NCBI GenBank assembly: GCA_025450235.1 | Contig: JANWHX010000322.1 | Location: forward strand, 1 to 37,013 | Origin: Chitinophagaceae bacterium | GTDB lineage: Bacteria > Bacteroidota > Bacteroidia > Chitinophagales > Chitinophagaceae | Direction: 5' to 3' | Length of the DNA: 37,013 bases | Shown here: positions 1 to 7,488 of the stretch, piece after piece | Numbering within the stretch: the first letter of the stretch is position 1 | Layout of the letters: every line of letters begins with the position of its first letter | Position numbers and translations under genes: made by a program | Notes under the pieces: generated by a model | Seen by the model: the letters and a program-made list of their open reading frames with translations, nothing else | What the model was told of the DNA's origin: nothing | Databases searched by the model: none

Positions 1-62
1 CTTTGTGCTCCTTTCCCATCGTTCGTTAACCTGACTAATTTCCCATTTATTAACTTTATCGA

Positions 63-953
63 ATGCTCCGTCAAAAGGAAGTCAAATCAGTATTAAACAA
101 ACACAAAAAAAGAGACAGCTGGTTTCTGGATGACTATTCTGTGAATCCATATGAAGGATGCAGTTGCAATTGTCTTTACTGTTACATAAGAGGAAGTAAG
201 TATGGAGAAAATATGGAAGATGGCCTTGCCCTTAAAGCAAATGCCCTTGAAGTATTGGAAAAACAATTGGCAGTAAAAGCTAAAAAAAATCAATATGGTT
301 TTGTGGCAGTCGGATCAGGTACAGATGCCTATATTCATCACGAGGAAAAATACAGGTTGACCGAAGGAATGCTAACGTTGCTGTTGAAATACCGTTTCCC
401 TGTATTCATCAGCACAAAACGCACATTGATAACCCGGGATATCGAGCTGCTGAAAAAAATCGATGAAGCAGCCATTCTTCCCGATGATCTGAAAGACAAA
501 TTAAAGAGAGGGTTGATACTTTCTGTTTCCGTTTCCACATTAGAGGAAAAGATCAGTAATATGCTTGAACCCGGGGCAGTTGCCCCTTTGAAAAGGTTAG
601 AATTGGTCAAACAACTAAAACAAGAGGGATTTCTTACCGGTGTCAATGCCATTCCGGTCCTGCCCTTTATTTCTGATACCGAAGAAGAGCTGGAAAAAAT
701 TATTTTAGCGTCGAAAGAACATAATGCGGACTATATTTTAGTAGGCGGATTGACATTGTTTGGAAATGGACCGGCAGACAGCAAGACTTTGTTCTATAAA
801 TTCCTGGAAAGATATGATGCTTCACTTTTACCAAAATATCAGAAACTTTATGGCTCAAATTTTTACGTTCCATTTCCTTATCAAAATGAACTGAAAGAAA
901 GAGCAAACAGGCTTTGTAAAAAAAATAATATCAGGAGTACAATTTTGGAATAA
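63..953 (+). CDS. Radical SAM protein, SplB/COG1533-like
   Basis: A 296-residue protein with a radical SAM iron-sulfur motif CxxxCxxC at C33, C37 and C40 (context EGCSCNCLYCY), with an additional Cys at 35. The sequence before it (NPYEGC) and the later HHEEKYRLTEG and ISTKR segments fit the SplB-related group (COG1533) that includes spore photoproduct lyase and many uncharacterised relatives. It would bind a 4Fe-4S cluster and S-adenosylmethionine and make a 5'-deoxyadenosyl radical in the cytoplasm; the substrate cannot be told. The organism is not a spore former by its other genes, so true spore photoproduct lyase is unlikely. The stop lies only 2 nt before the AlkD-type glycosylase start, so the two are probably co-transcribed. 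That hints at a nucleic-acid repair or modification role, which is inference only. Confidence 0.88.
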   Translation: MLRQKEVKSVLNKHKKRDSWFLDDYSVNPYEGCSCNCLYCYIRGSKYGENMEDGLALKANALEVLEKQLAVKAKKNQYGFVAVGSGTDAYIHHEEKYRLTEGMLTLLLKYRFPVFISTKRTLITRDIELLKKIDEAAILPDDLKDKLKRGLILSVSVSTLEEKISNMLEPGAVAPLKRLELVKQLKQEGFLTGVNAIPVLPFISDTEEELEKIILASKEHNADYILVGGLTLFGNGPADSKTLFYKFLERYDASLLPKYQKLYGSNFYVPFPYQNELKERANRLCKKNNIRSTILE

Positions 954-955
954 AG

Positions 956-1525
956 ATGTCACAACAATTGAAGGAAATACAAAAGACATTATCGGCTAAA
1001 GCGGCTAAAACGAATGCTGAGTTCTTTCTCAAAATGGTGCCGGGCAAACAAAAGATTTATGGAGTAAAAACCCCTGAGCTTAATTTGCTGGCTCAGCAAT
1101 ACAAAGCTTTCTCATTTGATTTGGCCAAAGAGCTATGGACATCCGGTGCCCTGGAAGAAAAAGTAATCGCAATAAAGATCATGGAGAAGATGGGAAAGAA
1201 AGATCCACGAAAGTTACTTACCCTTTTCAAACAATGTTCGCGGCAGATTGATAACTGGGCAGTTTGCGACGGGCTTGGAATGCAATTCCTGAGGGGTATC
1301 GTGAAAACGCATGCGAAAGAGATTTTTGAGTTGGCAGGCCAGTTCAATCATTCGAAAGATCCCTGGCAAAGACGATTATCGCTGGTCATGGTCGAATGGT
1401 ACACCCGGGTCGGCGATCACCGGGACGAAATTAAAAAGCTGGTGAAGAACCTGGAGAACGACGATGAGTATTATGTAAAGAAGGCTGTGGTATGGATCAA
1501 TAAGAATTTTAAGAAAGGAAAATAG
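956..1525 (+). CDS. DNA alkylation repair protein, AlkD family
   Basis: A 189-residue all-helical HEAT-like repeat protein of the AlkD family (DNA_alkylation repair). These monofunctional glycosylases excise N3- and N7-alkylated, cationic bases from DNA. Bacillus cereus AlkD uses W109, D113, R148 and W187. Here W101 and D105 (in NWAVCDGLG), R140 (in DPWQRRLS) and W180 (in KKAVVWINK) have almost the same spacing (4, 35 and 40 residues), so the active site seems intact. The protein is shorter than B. cereus AlkD, like many Bacteroidota members. ATG is 2 nt after the radical SAM gene stop, indicating an operon. A stem-loop at 1542-1568 follows the stop. Confidence 0.9.
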   Translation: MSQQLKEIQKTLSAKAAKTNAEFFLKMVPGKQKIYGVKTPELNLLAQQYKAFSFDLAKELWTSGALEEKVIAIKIMEKMGKKDPRKLLTLFKQCSRQIDNWAVCDGLGMQFLRGIVKTHAKEIFELAGQFNHSKDPWQRRLSLVMVEWYTRVGDHRDEIKKLVKNLENDDEYYVKKAVVWINKNFKKGK

Positions 1526-1541
1526 GCATTCACAAAAATAA

Positions 1542-1568
1542 AAAGCCTGCTGCAGAGCAACAGGCTTT
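1542..1568. terminator. Bidirectional stem-loop terminator between convergent genes
   Basis: AAAGCCTG pairs with CAGGCTTT (8 bp) around an 11-nt spacer. On the minus strand the stem is followed by a T-rich run (TTTTTATTTTTG), so it should end the lipoprotein transcript arriving from 2499. On the plus strand only TTT follows, so termination of the AlkD transcript is weaker. Confidence 0.7.
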
Positions 1569-1602
1569 AGGATTTTCGGGATACGGGTTGTCTATAGATT
1601 GT

Positions 1603-2499
1603 CTATGGTAGGGTAATCAATCGGTGATTGTTTCCATTATTCCAGGTAAGCAATGCCTTGTTATCACAGTCACCATTACTTGGTGCGCCATAATCGAGGA
1701 ACAGCACCCTGTTATTGATCTTTATTTTCAGTGTACCATCGCTTATCCAACGGCAAGCCACTTTCTTGATCAATGGAGACTCTGTATCCAGGGTAATGGT
1801 CAGACCATTATTGAATTCAGTTTTTGATCTGCCTTCGATCTTATAAACATCATCAAGGTGATTGTTGGTAGTTGAACCGTCAACCTGGGCCACGTATTTT
1901 AATCCATTGTACTTGTAACCTCTTCCGCTCGGGAAGGTTACTTTGCCGCCTACAACCTGCACAGTGTATTTCAAAGCTCCATTGGTGCTAAGATTGCTAA
2001 CGATTTTTGTGCCTTCGATATGAGCACGGTTCAGGTAGAAATTACGGAATGTGATTGTAAGTACAGAACCAGAACGGCGTATTGGGCCTGTAAAATGAAG
2101 GATAATAGCTCCTTTACGGTGTTTACCATCTGCACACCAGCAACCATCGCCAGGAAACTCAATGGTAACGGTTTTAGGATAAGTGCTGTCGTCAGGAGTA
2201 ACTGTGATCACAGCACAGGGGCCGAGCCTTTCGCGAAGACGAGAGAACGGGAAGAGTCTTTGGAGCCGACCATCGGGGGCGCTCACCTGGCCCTCTTCTT
2301 CTGCGGCCTGCATGCTGATGTCTTCTACATCATCAAAACTGGCTTCTGCCTGGGCACTTTCGTCAGAATAAGTGACGGCTTGTTCTTCAGTGACATCGTT
2401 GGAATCGGACGAACTGCTTTCCTTCTGGCAGGAAAATAAAGCTGTTACAGCAAGGAAGAGAACTGTTATGGTTATCCGGTTAATTGACAAAAATTTCAT
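1603..2499 (-). CDS. Bacteroidota lipoprotein of unknown function
   Basis: I choose the ATG at 2499 (298 aa). It opens a clear lipoprotein signal peptide (MKFLSINRITITVLFLAVTA) with lipobox LFSC and acylated Cys at residue 24. The frame stays open upstream to 2622, but that would put unrelated sequence before the signal peptide and overlap the divergent gene at 2600. After the Cys there is a Ser/Asp/Glu-rich low-complexity linker to about residue 80. Then comes a mature domain with VTIEF, GCWCADGKHRKGAI and LHFTG segments, predicted mostly beta, of a type seen in several Bacteroidota lipoproteins with a G-x-C-x-DG-+-+-+-G-I pattern. The acidic residue-poor start after Cys (QKESSSS) does not tell which leaflet holds it. 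No enzymatic motif is visible. Confidence 0.75.
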   Translation of the reverse strand: MKFLSINRITITVLFLAVTALFSCQKESSSSDSNDVTEEQAVTYSDESAQAEASFDDVEDISMQAAEEEGQVSAPDGRLQRLFPFSRLRERLGPCAVITVTPDDSTYPKTVTIEFPGDGCWCADGKHRKGAIILHFTGPIRRSGSVLTITFRNFYLNRAHIEGTKIVSNLSTNGALKYTVQVVGGKVTFPSGRGYKYNGLKYVAQVDGSTTNNHLDDVYKIEGRSKTEFNNGLTITLDTESPLIKKVACRWISDGTLKIKINNRVLFLDYGAPSNGDCDNKALLTWNNGNNHRLITLP

Positions 2500-2599
2500 G
2501 ACTATACTTTTAGGGTTTATGGAAAATATTAACGCAACTTTGGAACTGAAAAGAGCAAGGAAGTTTAATGAGCCGGCAAAAAAATAATTTTTAGGGCGG

Positions 2600-3514
2600 A
2601 TGAAGGCTATTATCGGGTACATAAAATGGTGGTTTTACGAGACGGACAAGCGGGTTTTAGCGACTGTATCCTTCCTCACCGGAATGCTGATCTGGCTTAA
2701 CTATCAATTTGGCGCAGATACGTATATAAGCACCCAGGATAGCTTTATTTTCGGGTTTTTCAGCCGTGGCATAATCTTTCTATTTGCTTTTGGCCTGCCA
2801 TACCTGGCCTGCAGCCTATTCACCGGGAAAAAGTATTTCACCAGACCGGGCTTCCTGCTCCTGCTGGCAGCAGCTCCTTTCATTTTCTCGCTCAAGGTCG
2901 CGGCGAATCCGAATTTTAAGCTCTCCGCCAACTGGACCAGGAGTAATTTTTGGAACCACATTTTTTATTGGCCGGTTTTATGTGTTATGACCGCCACTAT
3001 TCTCTTCATCATTTGGAAAATTTTCGACCGTGACCAGCCATTTTATGGAATCAGAACAAAAGGGATAAACTGGAAGCCCTACATCACTATGTTGCTTATA
3101 ATGGTGCCACTTGTTGCAGCCGCCTCCACCCAGCCCGATTTCCAGGCGATGTATCCAAAACTGAAACTGGTAACCGACGTTTCGACTATTGATAAACTAT
3201 CGTGGTGGCAAAAACTACTTTTCGAGCTTTCTTATGGCAGTGATTTTATAACCATAGAATTATTCTTTCGTGGATTTTTAATACTGGCGTTTATTAAATG
3301 GGCGGGTAAAGATGCCATCCTGCCGATGGCCTGTTTTTACTGTACTATTCATTTTGGCAAACCGCTGGGCGAATGTATCAGTTCTTATTTCGGTGGGATA
3401 ATATTAGGGATTATTGTCTATCATACCCGATCTATTTTTGGTGGATTGATGGTGCATTTAGGAATTGCATGGTTGATGGAGTTAGGAGGATATATCGGAA
3501 ACTCCATTTGGTGA
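2600..3514 (+). CDS. CPBP-like intramembrane protease homolog
   Basis: A 304-residue multi-pass membrane protein with about eight hydrophobic segments. The C-terminal third resembles the CPBP (CAAX protease / bacteriocin-processing, Abi) family. Motif 1 appears as IELFFR (E220, R224) rather than EExxxR, motif 2 includes H251 (CTIHFGKP), and a later His is H286 (MVHLGIAW) where family members usually have HxxxN or similar. The first catalytic-site Glu is replaced by Ile219 and the last Asn by Trp, so protease activity is uncertain. CPBP proteins act on prenylated or peptide substrates inside the membrane. The gene is divergent from the lipoprotein at 1603-2499 and convergent with the one at 3519-4151. 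Confidence 0.72.
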   Translation: MKAIIGYIKWWFYETDKRVLATVSFLTGMLIWLNYQFGADTYISTQDSFIFGFFSRGIIFLFAFGLPYLACSLFTGKKYFTRPGFLLLLAAAPFIFSLKVAANPNFKLSANWTRSNFWNHIFYWPVLCVMTATILFIIWKIFDRDQPFYGIRTKGINWKPYITMLLIMVPLVAAASTQPDFQAMYPKLKLVTDVSTIDKLSWWQKLLFELSYGSDFITIELFFRGFLILAFIKWAGKDAILPMACFYCTIHFGKPLGECISSYFGGIILGIIVYHTRSIFGGLMVHLGIAWLMELGGYIGNSIW

Positions 3515-3518
3515 AACG

Positions 3519-4151
3519 TCAAATGGTCCACTGGTCATGAACAATTCCTACCAACAAAAATTTTCCATTTTTTTCCTTGAATACCAACCGGAGGCTTCTC
3601 CAATCCATTCCCTCGTACTTTTTCTCAAAGCCTGAAAAATGACTTTCAGTAAAATCACATCCTCTATAAACTGTTAAAAGATTATTCAGTGAGTTTCCTC
3701 CACCAATAAAGGCATTTGCTTTTTGTTTTTCCGGTTTAACAAAGTCAACGTCATAGACAAATTTTTGAATATACTCATTCAAAGTCATATTGATTGGTTC
3801 GCCAGAGCCATCAGATTCCCCCCAAACGAATTTATTTTGGTTTGCTTTTGTGACCTGTTCAACAAATTCTTCTTTCGAAAAAATCTTATCACTGACGGTA
3901 TCAACAAATCCATAAGGAGAAAAGCGAATGCCTGCAACCGGATCTATAAAATTTGCAAGGGCTGAATAATTCTTTCTTTTTATTTCTGTGAGGATATCGT
4001 TTGTTAATTGCAACAAAACCGAATCCTTGTTGGATGCAACTACGCTGTCTTTTGTCACACGAGGTAGTTCCTCTTCTTTCTTAGCTGTCTTATCTTTACA
4101 TGAAAAGAGAAAAGTTATAAATAAAGCAATTGCAATAAATGATCTTGTCAT
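3519..4151 (-). CDS. Lipoprotein of unknown function
   Basis: A 210-residue protein with a short lipoprotein signal (MTRSFIAIALFITFLFSC), Cys18 being the likely acylated residue, followed by a Lys/Glu-rich linker. The mature part has no motif I recognise. Its composition (SALANFIDPVAGIRFSPYG, and FLLVGIVHDQWTI at the C-terminus) is like small Bacteroidota lipoproteins with an NTF2/DUF-type alpha-beta fold, but that is only an impression. It starts just downstream of the RNase P RNA on the same strand, with about 17 nt between the RNA end and ATG. Its own promoter is not visible, so read-through or a promoter inside rnpB is possible. It ends 4 nt after the convergent CPBP-like gene stop. Confidence 0.68.
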   Translation of the reverse strand: MTRSFIAIALFITFLFSCKDKTAKKEEELPRVTKDSVVASNKDSVLLQLTNDILTEIKRKNYSALANFIDPVAGIRFSPYGFVDTVSDKIFSKEEFVEQVTKANQNKFVWGESDGSGEPINMTLNEYIQKFVYDVDFVKPEKQKANAFIGGGNSLNNLLTVYRGCDFTESHFSGFEKKYEGMDWRSLRLVFKEKNGKFLLVGIVHDQWTI

Positions 4152-4168
4152 AAGGAGAAATTTAAAAA

Positions 4169-4568
4169 GCTACAAGCCGGTAAGCCGGATTCTGTCGGGG
4201 GCTATCATTTATCTGTCCCGTCAATTACTTGAAGGGATCAATCTGCCTACCCAGTATCTCGGGCGAGCAGCCCTTTCCCGATAAAAATCGGGTCGATACT
4301 ATACGTGGCATTTCAGCATGCAAGGTTTACCCGCGAATAATGTTACCATTATAAGCTGTGAGCTCTTACCTCACATTTTCACCCTTCCATCCTCCCCTTC
4401 TCCACGTAGTGGAGAAGGGTAAGGGTTGAGGTCATTCTCTGTGGCACTTTCTGTTTTCGTTTCTGTCTAAAGAAAACGAAACCCGGCTATTCACCGGTGC
4501 ATTGCTCTGCGCTGTCCGGACTTTCCTGCCCACCGTCTAATAGATGAGCCGATAGCCTGGCTTGTAGC
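4169..4568 (-). ncRNA. rnpB: RNase P RNA (class A)
   Basis: This is the catalytic RNA that matures tRNA 5' ends. On the minus strand the 5' end GCTACAAGCC pairs with the 3' end GGCTTGTAGC (P1). The conserved segments follow in the right order: GGTGGGCAGGAAAGTCCGGA near the 5' end, the ACAGAAA segment, the AGGGTGAAAA...GGTAAGAGC core, GGTAAACC, GGGCTGCTCGCCCG, GGTAGGC and finally ACAGAATCCGGCTTA. P1 is followed by TTTTT on the minus strand and may act as terminator. The P12-side region holds an unusual perfect palindrome (see 4395-4419). Total length is about 400 nt, the upper range for this class. Confidence 0.96.
4395..4419. repeat. Palindromic interspersed-type repeat inside rnpB
   Basis: CCCTTCTCCAC and GTGGAGAAGGG form a perfect 11-bp stem around GTA. 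The flanking sequence (CCTC before, TAAGGGTTGAGGTC after) resembles the 'CCTCAACCC...CTTCTCCAC' palindromic repeats dispersed in many bacterial genomes. It lies in the variable P12 part of the RNase P RNA, where an extra hairpin can be tolerated. Confidence 0.6.
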
Positions 4569-4572
4569 GGTG

Positions 4573-4580
4573 CAAAGGTA
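4573..4580 (-). promoter_or_regulatory. -7 box of the rnpB promoter
   Basis: On the minus strand this reads TACCTTTG, a perfect match to the Bacteroidota -7 consensus TAnnTTTG. It ends about 5 nt before the predicted 5' end of the RNase P RNA, the expected distance to the transcription start. No clear TTG was found 19-21 bp upstream. Confidence 0.65.
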
Positions 4581-4619
4581 GATTTTTTCTGTGCATTCCA
4601 GCCATAACATAGAGATAAA

Positions 4620-4648
4620 AAAAATAGTTGACAAAATCAACTATTTTT
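4620..4648. promoter_or_regulatory. Perfect inverted repeat, probable MarR operator
   Basis: AAAAATAGTTGA, a CAAAA spacer, then TCAACTATTTTT: a perfect 12-bp inverted repeat ending 12 bp before the MarR start codon. It contains the likely -33 TTG and lies just before the -7 box, so a bound dimer would block RNA polymerase. Autorepression by the adjacent MarR protein is the simple reading. The repeat also faces the rnpB promoter (4573-4580) about 40 bp away. Confidence 0.65.
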
Positions 4649-4657
4649 ATAGTTTTG
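4628..4657 (+). promoter_or_regulatory. Promoter of the MarR-GNAT operon
   Basis: TTG (4628-4630), 19 bp, then TAGTTTTG (4650-4657) matches the Bacteroidota TTG / TAnnTTTG promoter. The predicted transcription start would be about position 4661, at the ATG itself, so the mRNA may be leaderless or nearly so. Confidence 0.6.
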
Positions 4658-4660
4658 GGA

Positions 4661-5092
4661 ATGCAGAAGAAACATGTGGCCGATATCAGGGCCTTTAACC
4701 GTTTTTATACCGGTGTGCTTGGCTTGCTCGATCAGCATATCCTGGACAGCCGCTATTCACTTCCCGAGGTCCGCGTACTTTATGAGCTGTATCATTCGGT
4801 TAATCTAACGGCGAGTGAGATCATTGCTATATTGCGAATTGACAAGGGATACCTGAGCCGGATGCTTCTGCAATTTCAAAAGAAAAAACTGGTGTCAAAA
4901 AAATGGTCAGCCAGGGATGGACGTGCTGCACATTTAAGCCTGACCGAAAAGGGCCGGAACGAATTTGAGGCATTAAATGAGGCATCGAACAGGCAAATCA
5001 AAGATATCCTTGAGAGGCTAACAGAAGACGATTGCAACATTCTCGTCGGTCACATGACAGGGATCAGGACGATCCTTTCAAAAACAAAATAA
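4661..5092 (+). CDS. MarR-family transcriptional regulator
   Basis: A 143-residue winged-helix regulator. The recognition region SLPEVRVLYEL...LTASEIIAILRIDKGYLSRML (about 33-70) and the wing DGRAAHLSLTEKG (about 86-98) are typical of MarR dimers, which usually repress nearby genes and release DNA on binding a small aromatic ligand. I choose the ATG at 4661. A TTG at 4628 in frame would place the operator inside the coding region. A perfect inverted repeat and promoter precede it. The GNAT gene begins 4 nt after the stop, so they form one operon. MarR and GNAT domains like these are often fused in one protein; here they are separate and in different frames. Confidence 0.88.
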   Translation: MQKKHVADIRAFNRFYTGVLGLLDQHILDSRYSLPEVRVLYELYHSVNLTASEIIAILRIDKGYLSRMLLQFQKKKLVSKKWSARDGRAAHLSLTEKGRNEFEALNEASNRQIKDILERLTEDDCNILVGHMTGIRTILSKTK

Positions 5093-5096
5093 AGAC

Positions 5097-5600
5097 GTGA
5101 ACAAAAAAACTACCATTAACGAAATAAGCATCCGGACAACGATGCAACCAGGTGACATTGGTTATATCATTTTTCGCCATGGCAAGCTATACAACGAAGA
5201 ATATGGATATGGAATCTCGTTTGAGGCCTATGTAGCGGCCGGACTATTCGAATTCCATAAATCGTATGATCCGCAACGGGACAGGATATGGATATGTGAG
5301 CACAGGGGTAATATCATCGGTTCCCTTCTTTTAATGCACCGGGAAAATAATACGGCACAACTGCGATATTTTTTTCTTGAACCAGCATACCGTGGTATCG
5401 GGCTTGGGAAAAATCTGATGTCTTTATATATGGATTTTTTTAAAGCATGCAGTTATTCATCTTCCTATTTATGGACAACGCATGAATTGGACGCAGCAGC
5501 GTCACTGTATCTACGGCACGGGTTTCAGTTGACGGAAGAGAAAGAATCAACTTCGTTTGGTAAAGCGCTGAGGGAACAACGATATGACAAGGTCAAATAA
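5097..5600 (+). CDS. GNAT family N-acetyltransferase (split MarR-GNAT partner)
   Basis: A 167-residue GCN5-related acetyltransferase. The acetyl-CoA pyrophosphate loop is seen as YRGIGLGKNLM (R/Q-x-x-G-x-G). It is preceded by beta strand AQLRYFFLEP and followed by the usual SSYLWTTHELDAAASLYLRHGF ending. The start is GTG at 5097; an ATG 45 nt further in would remove the first strand (ISIRTTMQPGDIG), so GTG is preferred. The domain resembles the C-terminal half of fused MarR-GNAT proteins. The reading frame is +1 relative to the MarR gene and overlaps its end without a stop, so an ancestral fusion broken by a frameshift is possible. Substrate unknown; a small molecule or amino group is likely. 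Confidence 0.87.
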   Translation: MNKKTTINEISIRTTMQPGDIGYIIFRHGKLYNEEYGYGISFEAYVAAGLFEFHKSYDPQRDRIWICEHRGNIIGSLLLMHRENNTAQLRYFFLEPAYRGIGLGKNLMSLYMDFFKACSYSSSYLWTTHELDAAASLYLRHGFQLTEEKESTSFGKALREQRYDKVK

Positions 5601-5808
5601 CTTCCATTCTATAATTAGTCTGTTAAGATTTAATTGAGTTTTATCGCGGAGGGAGATATTCGTTACAAACCCGAAATCTCAAGCTTGAAATCCGAAAAAG
5701 TCTTCCATCGGGGTCGGTTTTTTCGAATTTATTTGGAGCTTTTTTCCTGGAACTTAAGTTGAACCTTATCTGAAAAAGTCCGTAAGTTAAAGTGTTGATT
5801 AATTCAGC

Positions 5809-7482
5809 TTATTGCTGTTCCGAAATATTTATCAGGGGTAGTGAAAATGAAAAGACAGAGCCCTCATTCATCTTGCTTTTTACTGCGATCTTGCCATTGT
5901 GTTCTTTAACGATCTCCGCGGAAATATAGAGGCCCATTCCCAGGCCTGAAGTGATATACTTATTTTCGTCAGCCCTGTAGAAGCGCTCAAACACACGCTT
6001 TTGATCCGCCCGTGAAAGACCAATACCATGATCAATAACAGAGACAACTGCAAGCGTAGGGTTCTTTTCAACACATACGGTGATATCCTGGCTTTTAGGA
6101 GAATATTTTACAGCATTATTTATCAAATTCATTAAAACCTGCTCTAAACGTTCCGCATTGCCATACACCATGATACCAGTCTGCAGTTCCTTTTTTATTT
6201 TGAAGGATGGATACATATAGCTGCTATTCTCAATAGTGCTATTTACTAAAGCCGAAAGATCAATCACAGCTTTATCGAACTCCAGTTTGCCTGCCTTGAT
6301 CTTACTAACATCCAGCAGATCATTTATCAGGTGCTGAAGTTTATTTATGGAAATATTCCCTCTCGAGATATATAATTTTGTATCATCCGGAAGATGTTCC
6401 TGGTTTTCCATCAACTGCAGGTAGCCTTTCAGACTCGTCAATGGCGTTTTTAATTCGTGGCTTGCTACACTTATAAATTCATCTTTTCTTTCGATCTCCT
6501 GCTTTTGATCTTCGATATCGGTGGATGTTGCAAACCATGCGACAATATTTCCATCTTCATCCCTTAAAGGCTCCCCTTTTCCTACATGCCATCTGTAGGC
6601 CCCATCGCTTGCCCTCTTTATCCTGAATTCAAACTCAAACTTCCTTTGTTTTTCGATTGCTTCGTACCACGCGTTTACGGTGGATTCAAAATCATCCGGG
6701 TGCAATACCTTCTGCCAACCCGCATCTTTGGATTCATCAAAACTAAGACCTGTGCATTCATGCCATTGTTTATTGAAATAATATGCAGAGCCGTCGGGCC
6801 CGGAGGTCCATACGATGACCGGGATATTGTCCGCCAAAAATTTAAAATGCCGGTGACTCAGGAATAATTCATTTGTACGTTCTCTTACCAGTTCTTCTAA
6901 GTTTGCATTTAATTCTGATACAGCCAGCCTGGTTTCCTCCAGTTGCTTATTCTTCTGTTTTAACTGTTTTTCATTTTCTTTTTGTCCGGCCAGGTCTGTT
7001 AAAATTAAACTTAATGCCCGCCCTTCATCGAGTTCCAGCGACGTAAATGTTAAAAGAAACGGGACCAGCTCATTGTTTCTGTTCATTAAATATATTTCCC
7101 CCTTACTGTCCGATTCCCATCCCTGTTCCATTAAACTGTTGAAAACTTTCCTGTAATCAGCCGGAACGAATTCTGAAAAAGATAATCCAATGACTTTGGT
7201 CAATGGCAAATTTACCATAGAAGCAAATTGCGAATTACTATATAAGACAATTCCATCTTCATTCAGTGTTACAGCGCCTTCTTTCATCTTTTCAATAAAT
7301 ACCCTGTAAGTCTGATCCGCACTTTTTAACGTGAAAAGTTGGTGTTCGTCACCATTCTTTACCACCAGTGCATCCACCTGTCCTGTACGAATAGCTTCTA
7401 TGGTTTCATTTGCTTCCTGCAATTGTTGCCGTAGTTCCTCCATTTCTGTCAACAATGATTCGTATGTTTTCAATTCTCTCAT
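5809..7482 (-). CDS. PAS-domain sensor histidine kinase of the kai operon
   Basis: A 557-residue cytosolic histidine kinase with no membrane segment. Order of parts: N-terminal coiled coil (about 5-30) with IRTGQVDALVV (31-41), PAS1 (about 57-165), coiled coil (about 168-207), PAS2/PAC (about 209-325), HisKA with phospho-acceptor His342 (SHELKTPLTS), and HATPase with N-box NLINNAVKY (452-460), G1 DHGIG (484-488) and G2 GLGMGL (513-518). All ATP-binding motifs are intact. It is the last gene of a kaiC-kaiB-kaiB-kinase operon, 6 nt after the second kaiB. It would take the output role that SasA has in cyanobacteria, but it lacks SasA's KaiB-like N-terminal domain. No receiver or response regulator lies nearby. 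Partners and signal are inference from context. Confidence 0.92.
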   Translation of the reverse strand: MRELKTYESLLTEMEELRQQLQEANETIEAIRTGQVDALVVKNGDEHQLFTLKSADQTYRVFIEKMKEGAVTLNEDGIVLYSNSQFASMVNLPLTKVIGLSFSEFVPADYRKVFNSLMEQGWESDSKGEIYLMNRNNELVPFLLTFTSLELDEGRALSLILTDLAGQKENEKQLKQKNKQLEETRLAVSELNANLEELVRERTNELFLSHRHFKFLADNIPVIVWTSGPDGSAYYFNKQWHECTGLSFDESKDAGWQKVLHPDDFESTVNAWYEAIEKQRKFEFEFRIKRASDGAYRWHVGKGEPLRDEDGNIVAWFATSTDIEDQKQEIERKDEFISVASHELKTPLTSLKGYLQLMENQEHLPDDTKLYISRGNISINKLQHLINDLLDVSKIKAGKLEFDKAVIDLSALVNSTIENSSYMYPSFKIKKELQTGIMVYGNAERLEQVLMNLINNAVKYSPKSQDITVCVEKNPTLAVVSVIDHGIGLSRADQKRVFERFYRADENKYITSGLGMGLYISAEIVKEHNGKIAVKSKMNEGSVFSFSLPLINISEQQ

Positions 7483-7488
7483 CGATAA

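Noticed and set aside
63-953. True spore photoproduct lyase
   Set aside because: No other sporulation genes; only the broad SplB-like radical SAM group can be supported.
5601-5808. Terminator or small RNA between the GNAT gene and the histidine kinase
   Set aside because: Only a short CAAGCTTG palindrome is seen and no stem with a T run; nothing else is supported.
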